A DNA stretch of 64,000 nt from an uncultured Lachnospiraceae bacterium (lineage in GTDB: Bacteria; Bacillota; Clostridia; Lachnospirales; Lachnospiraceae): NCBI GenBank assembly GCA_910579935.1, contig CAJTVQ010000002.1:62001-126000 (forward strand). The letters are read 5' to 3'. The notes under the pieces are model-generated. The model saw only the letters and a list, made by a program, of their open reading frames with translations, searched no databases and was not told the origin of the DNA. Shown here piece by piece: positions 48,683 through 57,884 of the stretch. The position numbers and the translations under genes were made by a program. Positions within the stretch are counted from its first letter, which is position 1, and each line of letters begins with the position of its first letter.

Positions 48683-49654
48683 ATGAAGGAAAAAACTTCC
48701 AAGAAGAAAACAGTAACCTATGAAAAATGGGGTTATGTTTTTATTCTTCCATTTTTTGCATCGTTTTTTATTTTTTCCTTTATTCCGCTGCTGGATACCG
48801 TACGCTATAGTTTTTATGAATATTACCGCTCCGGACTTAAGGAAATCGGTCCGAACTTTACCGGACTTAAGAATTACATAGAACTTCTTGCAACAGACCT
48901 GCCGAAATATGCGGCTAATACCTTTATTCTGTGGGTAATCGGATTTGTCCCGCAGATTGTAATATCGCTGCTGCTGGCTTCATGGTTTGTTGACGCAAGG
49001 TTAAAGATCAGGGCAAAACAGTTTTTTAAAGTAGTTATCTATCTTCCGAACCTGATTATGGCGGCTGCTTTTTCCATGCTGTTCTTTACGCTGTTCTCGG
49101 ATACCGGGCCGGTAAATTCCTTCCTTGTGAATCATGGGATTGCGGCAGAACCCATAAGATTTATGGCCAGCGTGGGAGGAACTAGAGGTCTGATCGGATT
49201 GATGAACTTTCTGATGTGGTTCGGTAATACGACAATCATGCTGATGGCAGCTATTATGGGTGTCAGCCCTTCGCTTTTTGAAGCGGCGGAGATAGACGGA
49301 TGCAATCCCAGGCAGATTTTCTTTAAGATTACACTGCCGTTAATCAGGCCGATTCTGGCATATACGATGATTACGTCTATGATCGGCGGTCTGCAGATGT
49401 TTGATGTGCCCCAAGTCTTAACAGGCGGTTCGGGAAATCCGGACAGAACATCCATGACTCTGATCATGTATCTGAATAACCATCTGGCAAGTAAGAATTA
49501 CGGTATGGCGGGAGCTTTGTCCGTATACCTGTTCATCGTCAGTGCAATTCTCTGCTTTATTGTATACAGAACGATGAATGTGGATGATCCGGATGGGTCA
49601 AAGGCGGCTGCAAAGAAGCAGAAGAAACTTGCAAAGAAGGAGGCGAGAGGATAA
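48683..49654 (+). CDS. ABC sugar permease, MalF-like
   Basis: 323 residues from ATG 48683 (MKEKTSKKKTVTYEKWGYVF), with AAGGA upstream; earlier in-frame codons have no ribosome site. It has six membrane helices and the EAA loop FEAAEIDGCNPRQIFFKITL. The C-terminus is Lys-rich (AAAKKQKKLAKKEARG). It pairs with the following permease, and the stop overlaps the next start by one base. Confidence 0.88.
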   Translation: MKEKTSKKKTVTYEKWGYVFILPFFASFFIFSFIPLLDTVRYSFYEYYRSGLKEIGPNFTGLKNYIELLATDLPKYAANTFILWVIGFVPQIVISLLLASWFVDARLKIRAKQFFKVVIYLPNLIMAAAFSMLFFTLFSDTGPVNSFLVNHGIAAEPIRFMASVGGTRGLIGLMNFLMWFGNTTIMLMAAIMGVSPSLFEAAEIDGCNPRQIFFKITLPLIRPILAYTMITSMIGGLQMFDVPQVLTGGSGNPDRTSMTLIMYLNNHLASKNYGMAGALSVYLFIVSAILCFIVYRTMNVDDPDGSKAAAKKQKKLAKKEARG

Positions 49655-50499
49655 TGAGAGAAACGAAACATTCCTATGGGCGTACGATCGCCGCGCATGT
49701 CCTGTTACTATTTTTGTCGTTCCTGTGCCTGTTTTTCTTCTATATACTAATTGTGAATGCATCCAGGACGCATATAGAACTGCAGAAAGGCTTTTCTTTC
49801 CTGCCGGGAACAAATTTTTTTGAAAACTTTAAAAATGTAATGAATGATGCCAATGTTCCGGTTTTTAAGGGGATTCTTAACAGCTTGATCGTATCGGGCG
49901 GAAGTGCGGTGCTCAGTACTTATTTTTCGGCAATGACGGCTTACGGGCTGTATGCTTATGACTTCAGACTAAAGAAACCGGCTTTTATGTTTATTATGAT
50001 GATTTTGGTTATGCCGACGCAGGTATGCGCTCTCGGTTTCCTGCGCCTGATTACGGGTATGCATCTGGATGATACATTGCTTCCTCTGATCATACCTTCC
50101 ATTGCATCACCGGCAGTTTTTTACTTTATGTACAGCTATATGCAGTCCTCACTGCCGCTATCACTGGTAGAGGCAGCCAGAATTGACGGTTCGGGTGAGT
50201 TCCGTACCTTTAATTCCATCGTGATGCCCATTCTGAAACCGGCGATAGCAGTACAGGCCATTTTCTCATTCGTTGGTTCCTGGAACAATTACTTTGTTCC
50301 TGCACTGGTGATAACAACGAAGTCAAAGCAGACGCTGCCGATTATGATTGCAAGTCTCAGAAGTGCAGACTTCTTAAAGTTTGATATGGGTAAAGTATAT
50401 ATGATGATTCTGATTGCAATTGTGCCGATTATTATTGTATATCTGTTCCTGTCAAAATTCATCATAGAAGGCGTGACGCTTGGCGGTGTAAAAGAATAG
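49654..50499 (+). CDS. ABC sugar permease, MalG-like
   Basis: 281 residues with six helices, the EAA loop VEAARIDGSGEFRTFNSIVM and a MalG-type end (SKFIIEGVTLGGVKE). It completes the second CUT1 importer. No ATP-binding subunit gene is present, so this system too should use a shared ATPase encoded elsewhere. Confidence 0.9.
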   Translation: MRETKHSYGRTIAAHVLLLFLSFLCLFFFYILIVNASRTHIELQKGFSFLPGTNFFENFKNVMNDANVPVFKGILNSLIVSGGSAVLSTYFSAMTAYGLYAYDFRLKKPAFMFIMMILVMPTQVCALGFLRLITGMHLDDTLLPLIIPSIASPAVFYFMYSYMQSSLPLSLVEAARIDGSGEFRTFNSIVMPILKPAIAVQAIFSFVGSWNNYFVPALVITTKSKQTLPIMIASLRSADFLKFDMGKVYMMILIAIVPIIIVYLFLSKFIIEGVTLGGVKE

Positions 50500-50566
50500 G
50501 GTCATGTACTTTGTGCATGGGAATGGACAGAGATACATGAAAAACGGAAATTTCCACGATGGGTTC

Positions 50567-50595
50567 TTGTACTGCGGGACCGGTTTCTGTATAAT
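50567..50595 (+). promoter_or_regulatory. Promoter of acyl-ACP thioesterase gene
   Basis: TTGTAC at 50567-50572 and TATAAT at 50590-50595 have 17 bases between, giving a leader of about 70 bases. It separates this gene from the transporter operon. Confidence 0.7.
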
Positions 50596-50670
50596 ATTTT
50601 TTGACCGGGCTATGTGTCCTGACGGGGTGCAGGAGGGGAACCCGGATTAACAGGAAAGTGGAGATGCGGT

Positions 50671-51399
50671 ATGATATTTGAAAAAACTTACCTCCCGCAA
50701 TTCAGGGATGCCGACAGAGACGGATATGTGGGGCTGCGGGGATACATGAATTATTTTCAGGACATGGCAACCCATTACATGCACAATATCCAAAAGGGAA
50801 ATGATACCCTTCCCGAAGAATACGGGATTGTCTGGATGTATACAAAGTATAAGATGCATATAAGCCGTAAGGTCGGCTTTACGGGGGAACTGAATATGGA
50901 AACGTGGATTCCGGCGGAGAAATCCCCTGCCGTCATTCATCAGAACCTGTTTATTTCCCAGAACGGGGAAGTATGTGCGCGGGGATGTGTGGAAAGCTGT
51001 CTTTATCATCTTGCAAAAAAAAGGCTGGTCCGCCTGAAGGAGATTGGGTTTCCGGACGATATAGCGGAAAACAAAGAATCCGGAATACCGGGGTTTCAGA
51101 AACTGCCGGTGGATTTAGAAGGTATGGAATATGTATATACCCATCAAGTCAGATACACGGATTTGGATAAGACGGGACATATGACAAATTTAAAATATGT
51201 GGATCTGTTTTTGAATGCTTTTGACAGTCAGTTCATGGAAGCATTTCAGATTGAAGAGTTTGAACTTCATTTTTTGGACCAGTGTTTTGAGGGCGAAGAC
51301 CTTCACGTTTATAAGAAGGACTTAGGTGGGAAAATATTCCTGGCAGCAGTACATGATGATCAGGTTCCCTGCGCTGCTGCGGATATCCGGGGAAAATAG
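50671..51399 (+). CDS. Acyl-ACP thioesterase
   Basis: 242 residues forming two hot-dog domains. The first starts YLPQFRDADRDGYVGLRGYM, with NYFQDMATHYM. The second has HQVRYTDLDKTGHMTNLKYV, the motif with catalytic Asp/His-type residues of FatA/FatB-like bacterial thioesterases. It releases fatty acids from acyl carrier protein and so adjusts membrane or free fatty acid chain length. It stands alone with its own promoter and terminator. Confidence 0.9.
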   Translation: MIFEKTYLPQFRDADRDGYVGLRGYMNYFQDMATHYMHNIQKGNDTLPEEYGIVWMYTKYKMHISRKVGFTGELNMETWIPAEKSPAVIHQNLFISQNGEVCARGCVESCLYHLAKKRLVRLKEIGFPDDIAENKESGIPGFQKLPVDLEGMEYVYTHQVRYTDLDKTGHMTNLKYVDLFLNAFDSQFMEAFQIEEFELHFLDQCFEGEDLHVYKKDLGGKIFLAAVHDDQVPCAAADIRGK

Positions 51400-51403
51400 A
51401 AAA

Positions 51404-51445
51404 CGGCCAAATAGGCGGGGATTTTATTCCCCGCCTATTTAGCCG
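51404..51445. terminator. Strong bidirectional terminator between converging genes
   Basis: The 12-base perfect stem AAATAGGCGGGG (51409-51420) and CCCCGCCTATTT (51429-51440) has an 8-base loop, extended by CGGC/GCCG pairing beyond one mismatch. It overlaps the last bases of the minus-strand gene. Confidence 0.85.
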
Positions 51446-52809
51446 TTGACCGTCTGTTCAATGATGTCCTGCATGATGGCTTTTGTAATCTGTCCGGCCA
51501 CATAGCCATAGACGTTGCCGTCTTTATCGATCATAAAAGTGGTAGGGTAGGCGCTGATGCCGTAGAGATAGGCATACAGCCCGCCTTCATCCATTACAAC
51601 GGGATAGTCGTAACCGTTTTCACTTAAGAAATCCGCGATATCTTCTGCCGAACCTTCCTGCCCGTAATCAGGGCCGGCGATACCCAGTATGATCACATCG
51701 GAAGCATTTTCCCCATATTCTTCGTAAATTTCCTGTATTTCCGGCATTTCCGCGCGGCAGGGAGGACACCATGTAGCCCAGAAGTTGAGGAATACGGTCT
51801 TTCCTTTGTAGTCGGACAGTGTGTGGGTATTTCCGTACTGGTCCTGAAGGGTAAAGTCAGGAGCCGGTATATCCGGACGCTCGGAATCATCCGGTTCGGA
51901 TGCAGGAGCGCCGGCTGTGTCTGTTTGGCCTGAATCAGAGGGAGCATGATTGACCGTATCGGTTGATTCTGCTGCGTCATGGGTGTCAGATACGGGACTG
52001 CCTGTCTGTTCCTCTGCATCGGAAACGGCGTTTTCACGGTTCGTATCAGAAACAGCGTCTGCGTCATTCCTCAGAATGTCCGTATTGCCCGACAGATAAG
52101 CGCTGATGCCGTTCATCCATCCGGTGAACATCATGATACCGATGAGCAGCATCAGGACGCCGCCAATCTTTACCGTATAGTTTACCACCGACCGGTGCTT
52201 CTTAAAAAACTCTAACAGGCTGCCCGTAAAGATACCGACTCCCATAAAGGGCAGGACGAATCCAAGCGTGTAAACACCGATTAAAGCAAAGCCGGTCAGT
52301 GCGGAAGATGCCGATGCTGCCAGCAGCAGGACACTGGCAAGGGCCGGTCCAACGCAGGGGGTCCAGGCAAAACTGAAAGTAAAACCTAAGACCAAGGCAG
52401 TCAACGGATTCATGACAAGAGTGTCAGGGTGGAAAGAAATCCGGCGTTCTTTTTGGAACAGGGTGCTGCCGAACAGGCCAAGCTGGTACAGGCCGAACAG
52501 AATGACGGCAATGCCGCCGATACGGGTAAACAGAGTCTGGTGGTCACGGAAAAAACGTCCGGCTGCAGTGAAGCCAAGTCCCAGCAGGAAAAAGGCAAAA
52601 CTGATGCCCAGCACAAAGAAAAGGGTATTGCGTATGACGCGGCCCCGTTTATAAGAGACGGTTCCGTCTTCGTCCACACTTTTCGCTCCGCCGGACAGAT
52701 AGCCGATGTATATGGGTATCAGTGGCAGGACACAGGGAGAGAAGAAACTGAAAAGGCCCTGGATAAATACGGTAATGGCGGAAATACTGGTCTGAAGTGT
52801 TAGATTCAT
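51439..52809 (-). CDS. CcdA-type redox membrane protein fused to TlpA-like thioredoxin
   Basis: A 456-residue fusion. Residues about 1-230 are CcdA with six helices and paired cysteines in FSPCVLPLIPIYIGY and FAWTPCVGPALAS. Residues about 240-315 are an acidic Asp/Ser/Thr linker. The C-terminal 140 residues are a TlpA/ResA-type thioredoxin with active site WCPPC in FWATWCPPCRAEMP. Electrons from the cytoplasm pass through CcdA to the outer thioredoxin, reducing disulfides outside the membrane or peroxides. AAGGAG precedes the ATG. Confidence 0.92.
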   Translation of the reverse strand: MNLTLQTSISAITVFIQGLFSFFSPCVLPLIPIYIGYLSGGAKSVDEDGTVSYKRGRVIRNTLFFVLGISFAFFLLGLGFTAAGRFFRDHQTLFTRIGGIAVILFGLYQLGLFGSTLFQKERRISFHPDTLVMNPLTALVLGFTFSFAWTPCVGPALASVLLLAASASSALTGFALIGVYTLGFVLPFMGVGIFTGSLLEFFKKHRSVVNYTVKIGGVLMLLIGIMMFTGWMNGISAYLSGNTDILRNDADAVSDTNRENAVSDAEEQTGSPVSDTHDAAESTDTVNHAPSDSGQTDTAGAPASEPDDSERPDIPAPDFTLQDQYGNTHTLSDYKGKTVFLNFWATWCPPCRAEMPEIQEIYEEYGENASDVIILGIAGPDYGQEGSAEDIADFLSENGYDYPVVMDEGGLYAYLYGISAYPTTFMIDKDGNVYGYVAGQITKAIMQDIIEQTVNG

Positions 52810-52890
52810 GGGATGCTCCTTTGCTTTTTATGGATATTGTACGCCAATCGGCGGGGTGTGTAAACCATATGCGGGGGAATTTTGCCAATG

Positions 52891-53730
52891 TCAGGTTTTA
52901 TTCTGCTGCATTCTCAGCCTGTGCGGGGTTGTCCCGTAGGTTTCCTTAAACATCCGCATGAACTGTTTATAATTCGTGATCCCGTTTTTTTCCAATAAAA
53001 AAGTAATGCTTTCATCCGTCTGTATCAGGTCCTGATAAAACCGCAGGAGCCGTACCTGTGCAACATAGGTAAAAAAGGTCTGTCCGGTATATTTTTTGAA
53101 GAGCCGGCAGAAATATTCGGGCGTGACGGAAAGCCGTGTTGCGATCACGTGCAGGGAAATCGGTTCCCGATAGTGCCTGCGGACGTACTGCATACTCTGT
53201 TCCACGCGCAGGAAATCCCGTTCCGTGCGGTTTTTGTTCTGTACGCTTAGAAGAGAGGAGCCTTCGGTATACAGCAGATAGAGAAATTGGTAAAGCCGGG
53301 TGAGGAACAGCAGATGCCAGCCTTTTTCTTTTTGCTGCTCCAGCTCCATAAATGTCTGGAAGATACCGTTCAGCCGGAAGTTCAGGGAGTCCGGAGAGGA
53401 ATCTTTGGGAAGATATTCGGAAAAATGGAGCAGTTTCCAATCCATACTGATGCGTTCCAGATGGATGGAAGGAATCTGGAGCAGGTAATAATGGCAGTCC
53501 CTGCGTGCATGGGTATAGTGGATATCCCTGGCATTGACGATCAGGATATCGGATGGCAGAAGTTCATAGGAGGCTTCGTTAATGCAGGCGGTCATTTTGC
53601 CTTCCGTTAAATAAAGTATTTCAAGATGCCGGTGCCAGTGGGCGGGGACAAGAATATCGGAATTTTCCACGGAAGAAAAATACACCTGCGTCAGATTGTC
53701 ATCATGGATGGTTTCATGTTCGTAGTACAT
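52891..53730 (-). CDS. AraC-family regulator with cupin sensor
   Basis: 279 residues from ATG 53730 (MYYEHETIHDDNLTQVYF), AAGGAG 7 bases upstream; the upstream in-frame extension is AT-rich non-coding. The N-terminal cupin has HWHRHLEILYLTEGKM, and the C-terminal double HTH has ISLHVIATRLSVTPEYFCRL and LLEKNGITNYKQFMRMFKET. It is divergent from the GH3 gene, so control of beta-glucosidase synthesis by a sugar is likely. Confidence 0.9.
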   Translation of the reverse strand: MYYEHETIHDDNLTQVYFSSVENSDILVPAHWHRHLEILYLTEGKMTACINEASYELLPSDILIVNARDIHYTHARRDCHYYLLQIPSIHLERISMDWKLLHFSEYLPKDSSPDSLNFRLNGIFQTFMELEQQKEKGWHLLFLTRLYQFLYLLYTEGSSLLSVQNKNRTERDFLRVEQSMQYVRRHYREPISLHVIATRLSVTPEYFCRLFKKYTGQTFFTYVAQVRLLRFYQDLIQTDESITFLLEKNGITNYKQFMRMFKETYGTTPHRLRMQQNKT

Positions 53731-53782
53731 ACGGCGTCTCCTTGAAAAGCGGATGTAAAAGTCAAAATGTTCCTCAAATTTA

Positions 53783-53798
53783 TAGATAATTATATCTA
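53783..53798. promoter_or_regulatory. Dyad in AraC-GH3 divergent region
   Basis: TAGATA (53783-53788) and TATCTA (53793-53798) flank ATTA. The place between divergent genes fits an operator. No matching -35/-10 pair with good spacing was found for the GH3 gene; TATAAT at 53872-53877 may be its -10. Confidence 0.4.
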
Positions 53799-53972
53799 AA
53801 ATGGTAAATGATATCAAGATTGACCTATATTTTATGCAATTTACAGGATAGAATAAACGGGGGATGCCGTTTATAATAATGTTATCAGTCAGAGTACAGA
53901 GTCAGGCGTCAGTGCGCACGGAGCAGGCGCTGACGGATCATCAGGCAGAAAGTGCCGGAAAAGAGGGAAACA

Positions 53973-56384
53973 ATGGAAACTAAAAAATGGACCAGAGTCA
54001 TGTATCAGCCGAACCTGCCTCTCAGGGAGGGAGAATACGTCACTGCATCAAAAGAGCATATTGCGCTTTCCAGGGAAGCTGCCAAAGAAGGGATGGTATT
54101 GTTGAAAAACGAGAAAAACCTTCTGCCGCTTCGTGCCGGAAGCAGAATCGCCCTTTTCGGAAAAGGCAGCTTTGATTATGTGAAAGGAGGAGGCGGGAGC
54201 GGCGACGTGACCGTTTCGTATGTGCGCAATCTTTATGACGGATTAAAACTTCAGGGAGATGCGGTGGCTTTATATGAACCCCTTTCGGATTTTTACCGCA
54301 AAGAGGTAAAGGAACAGTATGAAAAAGGCGCGGCGCCCGGTATGACGACAGAGCCGTTTCTACCGGATGAGCTGGTGGCGGGGGCAAAAGCGTTTGCCGA
54401 TACTGCCATTATTACCATCAGCCGTTTTTCGGGAGAAGGATGGGACCGTTCCGGCGTGGAATACAATGAGGAGTACAATCCATGGGAGACCGAAACCAGT
54501 ATGCCCCAGATCGCAGGGCGCATTTTTGAAGACGGCGACTTTTATCTGACAAAACAGGAAAAGGAAATGATCCAAAAGGTAAAGGAAAACTTTGCGCAGG
54601 CGGCAGTGGTATTGAATATCGGGGGAATCATGGATACGACATGGTTCAAAGACGATGAAACCCTTTCTTCCGTGCTGGTCGCATGGCAGGGCGGTATGGA
54701 AGGAGGACTTGCGGCTGCGGAAATCCTTTGCGGAAAGGCGTCTCCTTCCGGTAAGCTGCCGGATACGTTTGCAGGACGGCCGGAAGATTATCCGTCCACG
54801 GAAAATTTCCATGAATCCGTGCATTATGTGGATTACACGGAAGATATTTATGTGGGATACCGCTATTTTGAAACGGTACCGGGAGCGGAGGACAGGGTAT
54901 GTTATCCGTTTGGTTTCGGGCTGTCTTATACGCAGTTTGAAATAGTTCCCAAAAGCGCGGGAATGGAGGACGGTGTGATCCGGATCGCCGTACAGGTGAC
55001 GAATACCGGAAAGAAGGAAGGGAAGGAAGTCGTACAGGCGTATTACAGCGCACCGCAGGGACTGTTAAAGAAACCGTACAGGGAACTGGCGGCATTTGAG
55101 AAGACAAGGAGCCTGATGCCCGGCGAGAGCCAGACGGTAGTGCTGGAATTTGCAAGAAAGGATATGGCGTCCTATGATGACCTGGGAAAGATTGCAAAAT
55201 CGTCCTATGTGCTGGAAAAGGGGACTTATGAATTTTATGTGGGCAATTCGGTAAGGGATAACTGCAAACTGGATTATTCCCTGACGCTTCCGGAAAACGA
55301 AGTAGCGGAACAGCTGAGCCGGAAAGCGGCGCCGACCAGTCTGAAGAAACGTATGCTTTCGGACGGCAGTTATGAAGAGCTTCCCTTATCACAGGCCAAT
55401 GACCCGGATGAGTGTGTGCTTGTGAAAATGGAAGGCGGCACGGAGGAGGCATTGACTCCATTAGTCAGAGGGAGGGAGCGTTATCTGCTGCTGAAACCGT
55501 ATGCCGAAGGGGCAAGGCCGTTTATGGAAGTGGCAGAGGGCAAAATGACGCTGGAAGAGTTCACCGTGCAGTTAAGCGATGAAGACTTAGTTCATCTGCT
55601 GGGAGGACAGCCCAATACTTCGGTGGCAAATACGTTTGGCTATGGCAATCTTCCGGAATACGGCGTTCCCAACATTATGACCGCGGACGGGCCGGCGGGT
55701 CTCAGAATCTGTCTGTGCACGACGGCATGGCCCTGCGCCACCATGCTGGCCTCCACATGGAATACGGAGCTGGTGGAACAGGTAGGGAAGGCAGGAGCGG
55801 AAGAAGTAAAGGAAAACAATATCGCGGTATGGCTGACTCCTGCGGTAAATATTCATAGGAATCCGTACTGCGGCCGTAATTTTGAATATTATTCCGAAGA
55901 TCCTTATCTGACGGGAAAGATGGGCACCGCAATGGTGAAAGGAATCCAGTCGCAGCATATTGCGGCGGCGGTAAAGCATTTTGCGTGCAACAATAAGGAA
56001 ACCAACAGAAAGCAGAGCGATTCCAGGGTTTCGGAACGCGCGCTCAGGGAAATTTACCTGAAAGGATTTGAAATCATTGTAAAAGAAGCGGACCCGTGGG
56101 TGATCATGTCAGCCTATAATATGATAAACGGACACCGGGCTTCCGAAAACCATGAGCTTCTGGAAGATATCCTGCGCGGAGAATGGGGATTCCGGGGGAT
56201 GGTGACTTCGGACTGGTGGACGAGAGGGGAACACTATAAGGAGATTAAGGCCGGAAATGACGTGAAGATGGCATGTGGTTTTCCCGAACGTGTGGCGGAA
56301 GCGATGGAGAAGGGCGCACTCAGCAGGGAGGATTTGGTGAGATGCGCGAAAAGAGTGCTGGGGCTGATTTTGAAGATTGATTGA
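53973..56384 (+). CDS. GH3 beta-glucosidase with permuted domain order
   Basis: 803 residues from ATG 53973, with AGAGGG upstream; GTG 53952 is in frame but poorly placed. The (alpha/beta)6 sandwich domain comes first (LSREAAKEGMVLLKNEKNLL), followed by its end FPFGFGLSYTQFE-like stretch (YPFGFGLSYTQFE) and an Fn3-like domain. The TIM barrel comes last, with ADGPAGLRI, KHFACNNKETNR and the nucleophile Asp in MVTSDWW. This reversed order is known from Ruminococcus and Butyrivibrio enzymes. It is intracellular and would trim imported beta-glucosides. Confidence 0.92.
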   Translation: METKKWTRVMYQPNLPLREGEYVTASKEHIALSREAAKEGMVLLKNEKNLLPLRAGSRIALFGKGSFDYVKGGGGSGDVTVSYVRNLYDGLKLQGDAVALYEPLSDFYRKEVKEQYEKGAAPGMTTEPFLPDELVAGAKAFADTAIITISRFSGEGWDRSGVEYNEEYNPWETETSMPQIAGRIFEDGDFYLTKQEKEMIQKVKENFAQAAVVLNIGGIMDTTWFKDDETLSSVLVAWQGGMEGGLAAAEILCGKASPSGKLPDTFAGRPEDYPSTENFHESVHYVDYTEDIYVGYRYFETVPGAEDRVCYPFGFGLSYTQFEIVPKSAGMEDGVIRIAVQVTNTGKKEGKEVVQAYYSAPQGLLKKPYRELAAFEKTRSLMPGESQTVVLEFARKDMASYDDLGKIAKSSYVLEKGTYEFYVGNSVRDNCKLDYSLTLPENEVAEQLSRKAAPTSLKKRMLSDGSYEELPLSQANDPDECVLVKMEGGTEEALTPLVRGRERYLLLKPYAEGARPFMEVAEGKMTLEEFTVQLSDEDLVHLLGGQPNTSVANTFGYGNLPEYGVPNIMTADGPAGLRICLCTTAWPCATMLASTWNTELVEQVGKAGAEEVKENNIAVWLTPAVNIHRNPYCGRNFEYYSEDPYLTGKMGTAMVKGIQSQHIAAAVKHFACNNKETNRKQSDSRVSERALREIYLKGFEIIVKEADPWVIMSAYNMINGHRASENHELLEDILRGEWGFRGMVTSDWWTRGEHYKEIKAGNDVKMACGFPERVAEAMEKGALSREDLVRCAKRVLGLILKID

Positions 56385-56726
56385 GATTCTGGCAGCAATG
56401 AATTATTGGAAATTAATATACGTATTGTTGATCCAATACCCGATGATGATTATCAAGTATTTGAAGGAAATTTTTCTTCGGCATCAGATTCACAATCGTA
56501 TAAATTTTCTATCGATTTTACACAGATGGATTCTGCTGCGGTTTGTTTAGTAATAAGAGGGTATGTGGGTTCAACGGTTGAAGTATTTGATGAAAATGGT
56601 AATACGGTTGTATTACGCGGCACTCAGATGGGGCAGCCAAAAAACTGGCAGTATATAGATAAACCTTCTGCAGATATAACACCTAATCGGATGGTATCCA
56701 TGACCATCAAAAGGTTTCGGATATAA
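56385..56726 (+). pseudogene. 5'-truncated gene remnant in frame after GH3 stop
   Basis: The reading after the GH3 stop stays open in the same frame and reads as protein (LEINIRIVDPIPDDDYQVFE, then SYKFSIDFTQMDSAAVCLVI) to 56726. It has no ATG or ribosome site, only TTG at 56406. It looks like the C-terminal part of a gene whose 5' end was lost when joined to the GH3 end. The family is not known. Confidence 0.5.
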
Positions 56727-56761
56727 GGTCCGGAACCTTTTCCGGAAAGGAAGGATGTAAA

Positions 56762-57052
56762 ATGAGTGATATAGGAATAAGAGAGATGCTTGCTTACGTG
56801 ACTGAAAACAAAAAAACACTGGAAGGATATACAACGGGGACCGGAGGGCTGATAAATCCGGTGATTTATACTTCTGCCACTCATGGGACAGGAAGAGATA
56901 CATTTGAAAAAAGCGAAAATGTAAAAGTGTTCCGTTCGGAGACATACTCAAAGTCTTCTTTCATTAAAGGTATGCCAAAAGGGATATTTGGGGATGCCTT
57001 TGGAAAGGAAATGCAGGTTGAATATGCTAAAAAAGGTTGTTTTCATCATTAG
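56762..57052 (+). CDS. Small hypothetical protein in debris region
   Basis: 96 residues (MSDIGIREMLAYVTENKKTL onward) with AAGGAAGG upstream of ATG. It has glycine-rich turns (YTTGTGGLINPVIYTSATHG) and a basic C-terminus. It overlaps the lipoprotein start by 29 bases. No family is recognised; it may be the remaining part of a longer gene. Confidence 0.5.
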   Translation: MSDIGIREMLAYVTENKKTLEGYTTGTGGLINPVIYTSATHGTGRDTFEKSENVKVFRSETYSKSSFIKGMPKGIFGDAFGKEMQVEYAKKGCFHH

Positions 57053-57535
57053 TATTATTGCTGTCTTTTTAACCGGATGTGGAAATACTGAAAATCAAGA
57101 TGAAATACCAAGCGAAAAGGAATCGGTAATTCTATCCGACGGTATGGGTTTTAATTCAGATGGAACGGTAACTTTAGCTGACGGATGTTTTGCTTTTGGA
57201 CTGCAAAATCCTGAGACGAAGGAAATTCTTAATAAGGGTGAACGGCTTTTGATAAATGAAAGCGGTACGGATGCTGTCATTTCTTTAGAACAGAATGTAT
57301 CCCAGCGGGTAGAATATTTACTTATTATTATGGTAGATTACATACAGCAGGATTTTTTTGTTGTATTGCCTAATGAGAATTGGAACACGATAAAATCTTC
57401 TTTTATGATTTAACAATGCCTGAGGTTGAAGAACCGACCCCCTATCAGGTATTCGTATTTATGAAACCGTTTGACACAGATGTCATGTATTGGAGCAGTT
57501 CCTATGCATCCTTAAGAACTATTATACAAATTTAG
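57024..57535 (+). pseudogene. Lipoprotein gene broken by a one-base frameshift
   Basis: ATG 57024 starts MLKKVVFIISIIAVFLTGCG, a clear lipoprotein signal. The reading continues to a stop at 57411-57413. In the next frame, from AAATC near 57392, it goes on without a break as KIFFYDLTMPEVEEPTPYQV to 57535. Adding one A to the AAAA run at 57392-57395 gives one continuous protein of about 170 residues. This is either a true frameshift or a sequencing error in a short A-run. Function is unknown. Confidence 0.65.
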
Positions 57536-57884
57536 GGATGGGCTTTTTTCAGGAATCAAGTAGGAAGAGCCGGCATTGTGGATGAGTCAATCATCCCTCC
57601 GAAACCCGGCATTTGCGTTGAACTATGCATGGCAGAAAAAGAAGCCGGAGAATGTGGACAGGCTGTGCGAGGACTTGTTCGGGGATTGGGAATGGCTGAG
57701 TGGAAGCGGTGAAAGTGCAGAAGGAAAGGAAGGCTTCGTGCTATCTATACGACCGGGCATTAGAGACAGAGGAAAAGTTCTCCTGATCTTCACTTCTGCT
57801 GAATGCCCGAAATCCTGCTTGACAGCGAATATTTTATGCCTGTACAATAGAAACAACAACAAATGAGGGATAGGAGATTCGGTG
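57536..57884. other. Gene-poor stretch; nothing convincing except the next promoter
   Basis: An open frame from 57576 to 57866 exists (MSQSSLRNPAFALNYAWQKK from 57582), but it has no good ribosome site and contains the promoter of the next gene, so it is not called. It could be a further remnant. Confidence 0.4.
57819..57848 (+). promoter_or_regulatory. Promoter of polytopic chemoreceptor gene
   Basis: TTGACA at 57819-57824 and TACAAT at 57843-57848 have 18 bases between, about 37 bases before the start codon. Confidence 0.7.

Noticed and set aside
57576..57866. 96-codon open frame before the polytopic chemoreceptor
   Set aside because: TTG start without a ribosome site (ATG 57582 also poor). 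It contains a consensus promoter, and its C-terminal part reads as random sequence.
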